NCBI GenBank assembly: GCA_964545315.1
Contig: CAZJGI010000080.1
Span: 1 to 14,850 of the forward strand
Direction: 5' to 3'
Length of the DNA: 14,850 nt
Origin: JAAYJR01 sp964545315
GTDB taxonomy: Bacteria > Bacteroidota > Bacteroidia > Bacteroidales > Prolixibacteraceae
The position numbers and the translations under genes are program-made. The notes beneath the pieces were generated by a model. It did not search any database, had not been told where the DNA came from, and saw only the letters and a program-made list of their open reading frames with translations. Positions 1-7,441 of this stretch are shown piece after piece. The first letter of the stretch is position 1. Each line of letters begins with the position of its first letter.

Positions 1-1
1 C

Positions 2-106
2 AGGATAATAAAAAAAAGGATTATTCCCAGATTTATTAAAATATTGCGTAAGCCGGTTATCTTTGTCATGGTTCTTATCTTTGTAAATATTATTCTTTAT
101 GTATAA
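2..106 (+). CDS. 3' end of an unidentified gene cut by the window start
   Basis: One frame is open from the left edge for 34 codons and ends at TAA (104-106). The other two plus frames stop early: frame 1 at codon 13 and frame 3 at codon 2. The peptide starts with a basic stretch (RIIKKRIIPRFIKILRKP) and ends in a hydrophobic run (VIFVMVLIFVNIILYV) that could be a C-terminal membrane segment. It ends about 50 bases before the flippase start and reads the same way, so it is probably the preceding gene of the polysaccharide locus. No family can be assigned from so short a tail. The region is AT-rich and a short open frame could be chance. Confidence 0.4.
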   Translation, partial: RIIKKRIIPRFIKILRKPVIFVMVLIFVNIILYV

Positions 107-156
107 AGCAAAAGTAAAGATTTAAAATAAATCAGAGAAGATTATTGTCTTTTATA

Positions 157-1620
157 ATGATAGAATCAGCAAACTTAAAAAGAACAGCTGCCAAAGGGCT
201 ATTATGGAGTGCACTGGAACGTTTCGGCGCTCAGGGTATTCAATTCGTTTTCAGTATTCTAATTACCAGGATCCTGTTGCCTTCAGATTATGGATTGGTT
301 GGTATGATATTGATTTTTATAGTAATAGGACAAGCATTGGTTGATAGCGGTTTTGGTATGTCCCTGATCTGGAAAAAAGAGCCTACTCCTGACGATTACT
401 CTACTGTATTTTATTTCAATGTTTTAATTAGTTTTATTTTATATATTTTCTTTTTTTTAATTGCCCCTGTAATTGCCCGGTTTTATAATGAATCTCAGCT
501 AGTTGATCTTATAAGAATACTTTGCCTAAATTTCATCATATTGTCATTTGGACTTATACAACAAATTATTTTACAGAAAAAGGTTGATTTTAAATCGTTG
601 ACATTCATAAATATTTTTAGCAGTCTTTTAGCTGGAGGTATTTCATTATACATGGCATATAAGGGTTATGGAGTTTGGTCAATAGTTGTACAAATTTTAA
701 CTAAAAGCTTCTTTACTACTTTATTGTTGTGGCTATTTAATCAATGGCGGCCAACAATGGTGTTTAGCTGGCCATCATTTAAAGAACTTTTTAGTTACGG
801 TTCAAAACTTGCAGGTGCAGGATTAATTTATAATGTTTTTCAATATTTTTATTTTAATGTAATTGGAAAGCTTTTTCCGGTTGATGCTCTTGGTTTTTAT
901 ACAAGAGCAGTCCAATTGCAGGAATTTGCGGTTAAAACTATCGGCAGTATTTTTCAAAGAGTTGCCTTTCCTGTTTTTGCAACCATTCAGAATGAAAACG
1001 ACAGGTTGAAAAATGTTGTTAGTAAAACACTGCGCACAATGTCTTTTTTTTCTTTTCCAGTTTTGATTGGATTAATTGCCGTGGCCGATTTACTGATAGA
1101 AGTTGTATTAACCGAAAAATGGTTGCCTGCTTCAGATTATTTTAAATTACTGTGCTTAATGGGATTATTTTATTCTTTCCATGTGGTGAATAGTGAAGTT
1201 CTAAAGACTAAAGGTAAATCTAATTGGGTGTTGAAATTAGAAATTATTGCAAAAACAATAATGGTTATTAATATATTTATTACCTGGCGTTGGGGTATTA
1301 AAGCTATCATTATTGGGCAGATGGTTTCTGTAATTACATCTCATCTCATAAGTTCCTGGTATGTTAGAAGATTAATAGGATATTCTTTATGGCATCAAGT
1401 TAAAGATGTTTATATTTATTTTGTAATGTCTGTTTTCATGTATATAATAACAGTTTTAGTTTTGTATGCCAATTATCACAAATTAACCTCATTAGTTTTA
1501 GCGATTATTTTTGGGGCAGCTTCTTATTTTTCATCTGCGTATATTTTTAAAATTGAAGAAATACACGAGATTAAGAAATTATTGAAATCTATATTTATTA
1601 AAATTTTCAAAAATGGTTGA
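157..1620 (+). CDS. Lipopolysaccharide/exopolysaccharide flippase (WzxC-like, MOP superfamily)
   Basis: Predicted inner-membrane flippase that moves lipid-linked oligosaccharide repeat units across the cytoplasmic membrane. The 487-residue product is hydrophobic almost throughout, with many predicted membrane helices. Its N-terminal part has the layout of the WzxC/polysaccharide-biosynthesis family: a start with LWSALERFGAQG, then TRILLPSDYGLVGM and a DSGFGMSLIWK segment. I chose the ATG at 157; the frame also opens at a TTG at 145, which would add four residues. The purine stretch AGAGAAG (134-140) is closer to the TTG, so the start is not certain. The last bases overlap the next glycosyltransferase gene by 8 bases, indicating translational coupling. 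Two runs of eight T (451-458, 1044-1051) lie in the coding sequence. Substrate cannot be read from sequence. Family call is confident. Confidence 0.9.
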   Translation: MIESANLKRTAAKGLLWSALERFGAQGIQFVFSILITRILLPSDYGLVGMILIFIVIGQALVDSGFGMSLIWKKEPTPDDYSTVFYFNVLISFILYIFFFLIAPVIARFYNESQLVDLIRILCLNFIILSFGLIQQIILQKKVDFKSLTFINIFSSLLAGGISLYMAYKGYGVWSIVVQILTKSFFTTLLLWLFNQWRPTMVFSWPSFKELFSYGSKLAGAGLIYNVFQYFYFNVIGKLFPVDALGFYTRAVQLQEFAVKTIGSIFQRVAFPVFATIQNENDRLKNVVSKTLRTMSFFSFPVLIGLIAVADLLIEVVLTEKWLPASDYFKLLCLMGLFYSFHVVNSEVLKTKGKSNWVLKLEIIAKTIMVINIFITWRWGIKAIIIGQMVSVITSHLISSWYVRRLIGYSLWHQVKDVYIYFVMSVFMYIITVLVLYANYHKLTSLVLAIIFGAASYFSSAYIFKIEEIHEIKKLLKSIFIKIFKNG

Positions 1621-2635
1621 TAGTAAGCCTATAGTTTCAATTATTACTCCTACATATAATCACGAAAAATATATTGGAGAATGTATTGATTCAGTAAAGG
1701 CACAGACATGGTCAGATTGGGAAATGATTATTATTGATGACGGAAGTACTGACAAAACATTTGAAGTAGCGAAGAAACATGTTGGAGATGACAAGAGGAT
1801 TCATATTATTCATCAAACCAATAAAGGAATATATAAATTAGATGAAACTTATAACAAGGCTCTGAGTTATTCCCAAGGAAAATTTATTGCTATTTTGGAA
1901 GGAGATGATTATTGGGAACCTTATAAGCTTGATATTCAGATTAAAGTATTGGTAAACGATAATTCCATAATTATGGGCTGGGGGAAGGCAGCTTCGCGGG
2001 TAGAATTTCAAAAGAAGGTTTATCAAATACATCCTGATTGTGCAGATATTAACATCAAATATTATAATAATGATCCTCCGGGAAATATTTTTAATTCAGT
2101 ATTCGATACCTTTTTTCCGCCATTAACTTTTATAATCAGAAGAGATGCTTTAATGGAAATTGGGGGATTTAAACAAATTTTACCTTTTCCTGCAGTTGAT
2201 TTGAGTACAATTTTGGCCCTGTCCAAATTAGGAAGGTTTTATTTTTTCCAATCAGTACTTGGTACTTGGAGAAATTATTTAAACCAGACTACAAAAACCC
2301 TGAGTAAGGATATACTGGAAGGAGGAAATAAAATCATTATTAATCATTTTCGTTCATTATCATTACAACAAAAGGAGCTATTAAATTTTGATGAAGTCTT
2401 CATTTGGAATAGTTATGAAAGACGTAAGATTATTGTATTGGCTAGAAGTGGCAGATTTAAATTAATTCGTCAAGATTATAAAGGTGCACGAGAGGATTAC
2501 CTTCAAGCATTACACTTGTATGGTTTTAAAGAACTTAAATGGAAGTTACGGGCATTTATCGGTTTTGTTTTCAGCTTTTTTCACTTAAATGTCGAATTAT
2601 TGGCAAAATTGTTTGGAAAGGGTAGTTTAAAGTAA
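1613..2635 (+). CDS. Glycosyltransferase family 2 (GT-A fold)
   Basis: Predicted cytoplasmic, membrane-associated glycosyltransferase that adds one sugar from a nucleotide-sugar donor to the growing lipid-linked glycan. The 340-residue protein opens with the family 2 signature VSIITPTYNHEKYI (residues 8-21), has the donor-binding IIDDGSTD around 40-47, and the metal-binding DxD-like EGDD at 96-99. A later VDLSTILALSKLG segment (about 195-207) matches the acceptor/base region of GT2 enzymes, with VD where many members have ED. The C-terminal third (about 230-340) is basic and less typical, ending in a hydrophobic stretch that may touch the membrane. The ATG lies inside the last codons of the flippase gene (8-base overlap), and the methyltransferase follows 19 bases later, so the three plus-strand genes are likely one transcript. 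Donor and linkage are unknown. Confidence 0.92.
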   Translation: MVDSKPIVSIITPTYNHEKYIGECIDSVKAQTWSDWEMIIIDDGSTDKTFEVAKKHVGDDKRIHIIHQTNKGIYKLDETYNKALSYSQGKFIAILEGDDYWEPYKLDIQIKVLVNDNSIIMGWGKAASRVEFQKKVYQIHPDCADINIKYYNNDPPGNIFNSVFDTFFPPLTFIIRRDALMEIGGFKQILPFPAVDLSTILALSKLGRFYFFQSVLGTWRNYLNQTTKTLSKDILEGGNKIIINHFRSLSLQQKELLNFDEVFIWNSYERRKIIVLARSGRFKLIRQDYKGAREDYLQALHLYGFKELKWKLRAFIGFVFSFFHLNVELLAKLFGKGSLK

Positions 2636-2654
2636 AATTATTATTTATAACATC

Positions 2655-3242
2655 ATGGAAAACGATAAATATGTTGAATCAATTAAGATTGATTTAGGAT
2701 GTGGTCCCAGTAAAAAGAAAGGATTTAAAGGTATGGATATTATACCATATCCCGGGGTCGATTATGTTGTTAATCTTGAGGAAGGATTTAGCTTTTTACC
2801 CAATGATTCTGTGGATGAATTTTACACCTCTCATTTTTTGGAACATGTTGTTAATATTGAACTTATTTTGGCTGAAATTCATCGTACATTAAAACCTGGA
2901 GGAGTGTGTAATATAATTGTTCCACATTTTTCTAATCCATATTTTTATTCTGATTATACCCATAAAAGATCTTTTGGACTATATAGTTTTGATTATTTCT
3001 CCCGGCATGATAGTGGTTATAGACGAAAAGTTCCCAAATATAACGGTTCAATTGATTTTAAGGTGGTAAGCAGGGAAATAATTCTGAAATCTCCTAATTT
3101 TTATATAACTAATCTTTTGAAAAAATACATTCTTAATAAAATATTTAATTATAATAAATATTTCCAGGCAGTTTATGAAGAATATTTTACTTACATCTTT
3201 CCATGCTATGAAATGAAATTTACACTATTACCAGTTAAATGA
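2655..3242 (+). CDS. Class I SAM-dependent methyltransferase
   Basis: Small (195-residue) predicted SAM-dependent methyltransferase. Motif I is IDLGCGPSKKKGF near residues 12-24, followed by an acidic region that reads GMDII (26-30). A SHFLEHV motif (59-65) and LKPGG (79-83) followed by NIIVPHF complete the typical methyltransferase-11 core. The tail from about 120 onward is rich in aromatic and basic residues and is not diagnostic. It lies 19 bases downstream of the GT2 gene on the same strand, so it probably modifies a sugar of the same glycan, or a lipid intermediate. That role is inference from the neighbours. The downstream gene is convergent, and the 142-base space between them holds no clear terminator. 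Confidence 0.85.
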   Translation: MENDKYVESIKIDLGCGPSKKKGFKGMDIIPYPGVDYVVNLEEGFSFLPNDSVDEFYTSHFLEHVVNIELILAEIHRTLKPGGVCNIIVPHFSNPYFYSDYTHKRSFGLYSFDYFSRHDSGYRRKVPKYNGSIDFKVVSREIILKSPNFYITNLLKKYILNKIFNYNKYFQAVYEEYFTYIFPCYEMKFTLLPVK

Positions 3243-3384
3243 TTCCACGAGCATTTTGTATGGCTATTTGCTGAAAATCATGAAGATTAAGCAAAGAGAG
3301 ATTGTTCATTTATTATACTTAAATAGATGTTAAGACAAGTTATGACATTTAATATTAAAATATAATGTGAGTATTTATCTGTAT

Positions 3385-4293
3385 TTAATTTTGTGGTTTA
3401 ATAAACTCTTCAACAAGATTCATTTTTGATGGATGGACTAAAAAGTAATTAAAAATTTCATCATTCTTTATATTCTTTTGTATTTGATTAACAGGTATTA
3501 AATACCTTCCTTTATTAAGAAAAAATTTATAATCATATTTTTTCAATATTGCTTCAATCTCTTCACCAACATTGTTTAATAGAATTTCGCTAACAATAAT
3601 TGGCCTGTATTTTTTTATGGTTAACTCCATACCTCTGATTATTTTTGGTTCAGCACCTTCAGCATCTATTTTTATAAAATCAATCGATAGATTATTATAT
3701 GGATGTTGAGCTATAAAATCATCAAATGAATATGCCTTTACGGATATTTTATTATAATACTGGGGATGATTTATGAGACTACTTGATCCACCAAGATTAT
3801 ATTTAAGATATGGATATTTATTATTTTTAACTTCAAAAAAATCAAGAATTTCTGTTTTATCTGACATTGCATACCGGAATGAAGTAATTTTATTTTGAAA
3901 ATTGTTTAATCTTATATTTTCATTTATATAATGAAATGCAGCACTTGTAGGATCGAAGGCCAGAATTTTAATGTTATCTGATTTTTTGGCTGCAAGTAAT
4001 GAATAAAGTCCTGCATTTGAACCAATATCAATAAATACTTTGATATTTTTTATAATTTTCTCAAAAATGTATGTGTATTCATAATTATGAAGGCCGTACC
4101 AATAAATAGTGAAAGCTACATAATCGGTTTGATTAGTTTTAAATTTTAATATTTCGTTTTTATTAAGTCTGATAGTAATTGTTCCTGATGGAGGTAATTT
4201 TATTTTGGGTATCAAATTTTGAACTAGTTTGTTAATATTGCGTAAAATATAATTAATACTTGGTGAATAAATCACGCGATAAAATAATTTCAT
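3385..4293 (-). CDS. FkbM family methyltransferase
   Basis: Predicted SAM-dependent O-methyltransferase of the FkbM family; family members commonly methylate sugar or polyketide hydroxyls. The 302-residue protein has the family's SAM motif VFIDIGSNAGLYSLLAA (86-102), the FDPTSAAF segment (113-120) after the second strand, and the diagnostic DFIKIDAEGAEPKIIRG stretch (about 205-221). The region before residue 50 is basic and unassigned. The gene is very AT-rich and is encoded opposite to the three genes on its left. It follows another minus-strand gene, a glycosyltransferase, after a 129-base spacer that contains an inverted repeat, so the two need not share one transcript. A role in methylating a residue of the surface glycan is inferred from the locus. 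Confidence 0.88.
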   Translation of the reverse strand: MKLFYRVIYSPSINYILRNINKLVQNLIPKIKLPPSGTITIRLNKNEILKFKTNQTDYVAFTIYWYGLHNYEYTYIFEKIIKNIKVFIDIGSNAGLYSLLAAKKSDNIKILAFDPTSAAFHYINENIRLNNFQNKITSFRYAMSDKTEILDFFEVKNNKYPYLKYNLGGSSSLINHPQYYNKISVKAYSFDDFIAQHPYNNLSIDFIKIDAEGAEPKIIRGMELTIKKYRPIIVSEILLNNVGEEIEAILKKYDYKFFLNKGRYLIPVNQIQKNIKNDEIFNYFLVHPSKMNLVEEFIKPQN

Positions 4294-4383
4294 GACATAT
4301 GTTTTAAATATTTATAAATCAAAATTTAAAAGCAGAATATTTAAATGTTAATTTTCCATATTAAACTATTAATAAACATAAAC

Positions 4384-4406
4384 TTAGACAATATTATTTT
4401 GTCTAA
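4384..4406 (-). terminator. Perfect 8-bp inverted repeat, possible terminator of the upstream glycosyltransferase gene
   Basis: The arms TTAGACAA (4384-4391) and TTGTCTAA (4399-4406) are perfect inverse complements around a 7-base loop. On the minus strand the hairpin begins about 17 bases after the stop codon of the glycosyltransferase gene and is followed by a loosely T-rich stretch (GTTTATGTTTATTAAT). That position suits a transcription terminator or a processing hairpin between this gene and the FkbM gene. The stem is AT-rich and lacks a long T tract, so a chance palindrome or an operator for the FkbM gene is also possible. Confidence 0.35.
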
Positions 4407-4422
4407 ATATTTTACATGTACT

Positions 4423-5421
4423 TTATAGTAATTTTAAAAGCTTTTCTTTTCTGAATCTAAGATCAAAATTTTTTTTAATCCAACAACTTAATTCTTCTCT
4501 GTTTACATTATTATGTTGATTATTTATATATTTTTTTAATTTTTCTAAATCCCATTCATTAATTAATAGTCCAAAAGGACCTGTGGCAGTTGGTATACCT
4601 CCAATCTTTGTAGCAATTGGGATGCAACCATGTAACATTGCCTCGCATAGGGCATTGGGTAATCCCTCACTCCTTGAAAACTGGGCATAAAATGAGGCTT
4701 GTAAATAATATTCTTTTAATTTATTTTGTTTTAGTGGTGGCAACAATGATAAATTTTGAGGTATTGGAAAAAACAATTTCCTTGCTTTTTCTTTAACACC
4801 TATGATGATAAACTGAAAATCCGGCATATCCTCTGAAAGTTGTTTAAATCGATCTAATCCCTTAACCATATATCTCTGATGATTCTCTGTAATACTTACA
4901 CTCAGTATAATTTTATCTCTTTCCTTGGATATTTCTTTATGATCAACAAAATTATCAAACTGATAACCAGTATAAATAGTTTGTGTTTTTGCATAAGGAC
5001 ATAATTCATGTATCCTTTTTTCCAGTTTTTCAACAACAGGTAAGCATAATGTAGCGTTCTTGACAGTCAACAATGTAGCTGTTTTTCTTATTGATTTTGT
5101 TAATGATCCGTATCCAATCTCCGGAATGTTGGCAACATCATATCCCCCAATAACAACAAACGATTTTTTGCCAAAAATTTTTGCCAAAACGACAGGTAAA
5201 AATGAGTGATAGTCTGCAAACCATATATAGATAATATCAAAATTCCATATCCTGAAAATTAAAAAAGTGAACTGTCTTAGTAATTCATATGCTGTTTTGA
5301 TTAATCCTTTATCCGGCTGGAATTGATATTTTATAACCTCATGCTCTGTTGACAGAATTTCAAAATCAGTTTTTACAAATGTTGAATAATTAGTATATAT
5401 GAATAATATCTTTTTTCTCAT
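4423..5421 (-). CDS. Glycosyltransferase family 4-like (GT-B fold)
   Basis: Predicted GT-B glycosyltransferase of the group 1/GT4 type, 332 residues. The C-terminal half carries the hallmark SRSEGLPNALCEAMLHGC (249-266), containing the EX7E pair E252/E260 that binds the nucleotide-sugar donor, followed by PIATKIGGIP. The N-terminal half has short Rossmann-like strands (KILFIYTNYS, FDIIYIWFADYHSFLP) and an IGGYDVANIPEIGYG segment that resembles GT4 enzymes of exopolysaccharide clusters. It is slightly shorter than many GT4 proteins, mainly in the N-terminal domain. The gene is AT-rich throughout. It is divergent from the aminotransferase gene across a 233-base spacer, and reads toward the FkbM methyltransferase gene. 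Donor, acceptor and linkage cannot be told from sequence. Confidence 0.88.
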   Translation of the reverse strand: MRKKILFIYTNYSTFVKTDFEILSTEHEVIKYQFQPDKGLIKTAYELLRQFTFLIFRIWNFDIIYIWFADYHSFLPVVLAKIFGKKSFVVIGGYDVANIPEIGYGSLTKSIRKTATLLTVKNATLCLPVVEKLEKRIHELCPYAKTQTIYTGYQFDNFVDHKEISKERDKIILSVSITENHQRYMVKGLDRFKQLSEDMPDFQFIIIGVKEKARKLFFPIPQNLSLLPPLKQNKLKEYYLQASFYAQFSRSEGLPNALCEAMLHGCIPIATKIGGIPTATGPFGLLINEWDLEKLKKYINNQHNNVNREELSCWIKKNFDLRFRKEKLLKLL

Positions 5422-5564
5422 TTAGTAATGTCTTTTCGGGAATAGTATAAAAGTAGTAAAATTATCCAAACCTGAAATTTTTCATATTAAATTGATAATT
5501 AGTTTTTTATGCAAAATAAATCTTTTATCATTGAAAATTATCACTTTTTATTGTAAGCTAAGTA

Positions 5565-5592
5565 TTGAAAGGAAGAGAAAAATGTAATTTTG
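5565..5592 (+). promoter_or_regulatory. Candidate Bacteroidetes-type promoter for the aminotransferase gene
   Basis: TAATTTTG at 5585-5592 fits the Bacteroidetes -7 consensus TAnnTTTG, and a TTG at 5565-5567 lies 17 bases upstream as a possible -33 element (the usual spacing is nearer 19-21). A start about 8 bases downstream would leave a leader of roughly 55 bases before the ATG at 5655. The match is by eye in an AT-rich spacer. Confidence 0.4.
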
Positions 5593-5600
5593 TTCATCAC

Positions 5601-5617
5601 ATTCAGGTTAACTGAAT
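5601..5617 (+). promoter_or_regulatory. Inverted repeat in the leader of the aminotransferase gene
   Basis: ATTCAG (5601-5606) and CTGAAT (5612-5617) are perfect inverse complements around GTTAA. The repeat sits just after the candidate -7 element, where an operator or a 5' leader hairpin would be expected. A run of eight T follows at 5630-5637. It could be an operator, an attenuator-like hairpin, or chance; the stem is only 6 bp. Confidence 0.3.
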
Positions 5618-5654
5618 CTAATATTAAAATTTTTTTTAGAATATATTTTGAGTT

Positions 5655-6779
5655 ATGACTACAATTCATATGTGCGACACTTATGGCCAGTACCTCACCA
5701 TGAAAGAGGAGATTGATGAAGCCATGCAGGAGGTAATCAAATCGACCCGTTTTATTAAGAGTGGCAAAGTGCTCGATTTTGAGCAGCAACTGGCAGATTA
5801 TCTTGATACCAATGTGATAGCCTGTGGAAATGGTACCGATGCACTTCAGATTGCTTTTATGACTTTGGGGCTTCAACACGGTGATGAGGTTATTACTACC
5901 CCTTTCACATTTATCTCAACAGTTGAAGTGCTTGTACTACTGGGGCTAAAACCGGTTTTCGCTGATGTGCAACCCGGGACATTTAACCTGAATGAGTCTG
6001 ATATTGAACCATTGATTAACGAAAAAACCAAAGCTATCCTGCCGGTGCATCTTTTCGGGCAGTGTGCCAATTTGGAATCCATCATTGAATTAGCCAGTAA
6101 GTATGACTTGTTTATAGTGGAAGATGCCTGCCAGGCTCTGGGGACAGAATACATATTTAAAGACGGAACTAAGAAAAAAGCAGGAACTGTTGGCCATATT
6201 GGATGCAATTCATTTTTCCCTTCCAAAAACCTTGGTGCTTTTGGCGATGGAGGGGCTGTTTTTACAGATGATGACGCCCTTGCTGCAGTAATAAGGTCGA
6301 TTGCTAACCACGGCATGAAGAAAAAATATCAATATGAACGGGTAGGGGTGAACTCCAGGTTGGATAGCCTGCAAGCTGCAATCCTGGGCGTGAAACTGAA
6401 ATATTTTGATAAGCATATTAAAGCCCGGCAAAGTGCTGCATCGTGGTATGATGAGCATCTCGAAGAGATTGAAGAAATTCAATTGCCCGAAAGGGTTAAC
6501 TACAGTACTCATACTTTTCATCAGTATACAATACAAACCGCCAGGAGAAATGAATTGCAGCAATTTCTGATGGAAAGGGGAATACCTTCGATGGTCTACT
6601 ATCCGGGAGTTATCCACCTTCAGGAGGGATATCGGTTTTTAGGTTACCGGAAAGGTGACTTTCCGGTGAGTGAAAAACTTACTGAGAGGGTGCTTTCATT
6701 ACCTATGCATACCGAATTGACGACAGATCAATTGGAGTTCATAACAGATTCTGTAAAAGAATTTTTCGTGCATCACTGA
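5655..6779 (+). CDS. DegT/DnrJ/EryC1/StrS sugar aminotransferase (WbpE-like)
   Basis: Predicted PLP-dependent aminotransferase acting on a nucleotide-linked keto-sugar. The 374-residue length is normal for the family. Visible landmarks are the phosphate-binding GNGTDAL (58-64), PFTFISTVE (83-91), VEDACQALG (155-163) with the PLP-pairing Asp157, and the catalytic lysine in FFPSKNLGAFGDGG (Lys191). GVNSRLDSLQAAIL (231-244) is also typical. The overall pattern resembles WbpE/WlbC enzymes that convert UDP-2-acetamido-3-keto-glucuronic acid to the 3-amino sugar using glutamate. The partner acetyltransferase begins at the overlapping TGATG (6777-6781), which strongly supports that pathway. A FdtB- or ArnB-like substrate remains possible. 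The gene is visibly richer in G+C than the glycosyltransferases on its left. A candidate promoter precedes it. Confidence 0.93.
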   Translation: MTTIHMCDTYGQYLTMKEEIDEAMQEVIKSTRFIKSGKVLDFEQQLADYLDTNVIACGNGTDALQIAFMTLGLQHGDEVITTPFTFISTVEVLVLLGLKPVFADVQPGTFNLNESDIEPLINEKTKAILPVHLFGQCANLESIIELASKYDLFIVEDACQALGTEYIFKDGTKKKAGTVGHIGCNSFFPSKNLGAFGDGGAVFTDDDALAAVIRSIANHGMKKKYQYERVGVNSRLDSLQAAILGVKLKYFDKHIKARQSAASWYDEHLEEIEEIQLPERVNYSTHTFHQYTIQTARRNELQQFLMERGIPSMVYYPGVIHLQEGYRFLGYRKGDFPVSEKLTERVLSLPMHTELTTDQLEFITDSVKEFFVHH

Positions 6780-7393
6780 TGAGATATTNNNNNNNNNNNN
6801 NNNNNNNNNNNNNNNNNNNNNNNNNNNNNNNNNNNNNNNNNNNNNNNNNNNNNNNNNNNNNNNNNNNNNNNNNNNNNNNNNNNNNNNNTGGCACCAAAAT
6901 ATGGCATTTTTGTCATGTGATGGGCACAGCACTGATCGGGCAGAACTGTGTGCTGGGACAGAATGTATTTGTAGGTAACAAAGCTGTGATAGGTAATAAT
7001 GTAAAAATTCAAAACAACGTTTCAGTTTACGAAGGGGTAATTTGTGAGGATGATGTTTTTCTTGGGCCTTCCATGGTATTTACGAATGTTATAAATCCGC
7101 GCAGCGCTGTCAACCGGAAGGAGGAATTTAAATTTACACTGGTAAAAAAAGGCTCTACCATTGGCGCAAACGCGACGATAGTTTGTGGTGTTACCCTCGG
7201 TGAATACTGTTTTATAGGAGCCGGGGCCGTGGTAACCAAAGATGTAAAACCTTTTGCACTCATGGTTGGTGTTCCTGCGTGTCAGAAAGGCTGGGTAAGC
7301 AAAGCCGGTATCATTTTGGGTGATGACCTTGTCTGTCCTGAAACGGGTGAAAAATATTCCCTTGACAACGGATCCCTCAAACTGTTGCAGTAA
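6779..7393 (+). CDS. UDP-2-acetamido-3-amino-uronate N-acetyltransferase (WbpD/WlbB-like), interrupted by an assembly gap
   Basis: Predicted left-handed beta-helix acetyltransferase that transfers acetyl from acetyl-CoA to the 3-amino group made by the preceding aminotransferase, giving a UDP-2,3-diacetamido-uronic acid. After the gap, 167 residues carry hexapeptide repeats and the family pattern GTKIWHFCHVMG, VKIQNNVSVYEG, DDVFLGPSMVFTNV, GANATIVCG and IGAGAVVTKDV. A C-terminal CPETGEKYSLDNG tail is also seen in relatives. The ATG at 6779 overlaps the aminotransferase stop by one base and is followed by MRY. This agrees with the usual short start of the family, in which GTKIWHF comes near residue 20. 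The 100 N are therefore a placeholder: the real missing piece is probably nearer 45-55 bases, and the apparent 204 residues overstate the protein. A larger missing piece, even another gene, cannot be excluded. Confidence 0.85.
   Translation: MRYXXXXXXXXXXXXXXXXXXXXXXXXXXXXXXXXXXGTKIWHFCHVMGTALIGQNCVLGQNVFVGNKAVIGNNVKIQNNVSVYEGVICEDDVFLGPSMVFTNVINPRSAVNRKEEFKFTLVKKGSTIGANATIVCGVTLGEYCFIGAGAVVTKDVKPFALMVGVPACQKGWVSKAGIILGDDLVCPETGEKYSLDNGSLKLLQ
6789..6888. other. Assembly gap of 100 N
   Basis: Exactly 100 undetermined bases, the conventional length for a scaffold gap of unknown size. It lies 10 bases into the acetyltransferase gene. The codons of the ORF on either side stay in frame across 100 N, but this carries no weight because the length is arbitrary. 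Confidence 0.97.
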
Positions 7394-7441
7394 CTACCCG
7401 GACTGATCAGATATTGATATCCCTGACAGGTAATGATATAT

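Noticed and set aside
145..156. TTG start adding four residues to the flippase
   Set aside because: The ATG at 157 gives a normal start for the family. The TTG is closer to a purine-rich stretch, but Bacteroidetes seldom rely on such sites.
451..1051. Two T8 runs inside the flippase gene as phase-variation tracts
   Set aside because: Runs of eight are common by chance in DNA this rich in A+T, and nothing else suggests slippage.
2701..2892. 63-codon plus-strand open frame within the methyltransferase gene
   Set aside because: It is an alternative frame of a gene with clear SAM-binding motifs.
3243..3384. Possible terminator or small RNA between the convergent methyltransferase genes
   Set aside because: No convincing stem-loop or conserved-looking element could be found in these 142 AT-rich bases.
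5873..6617. Minus-strand open frames of 135-147 codons inside the aminotransferase gene
   Set aside because: They are antisense to a clearly conserved enzyme, overlap each other, and have no recognisable domain.
7394..7441. GATATTGATATC and TCA/TGA arms as a shared terminator between convergent genes
   Set aside because: The stem is short, the loop would be two bases, and there is no T tract.
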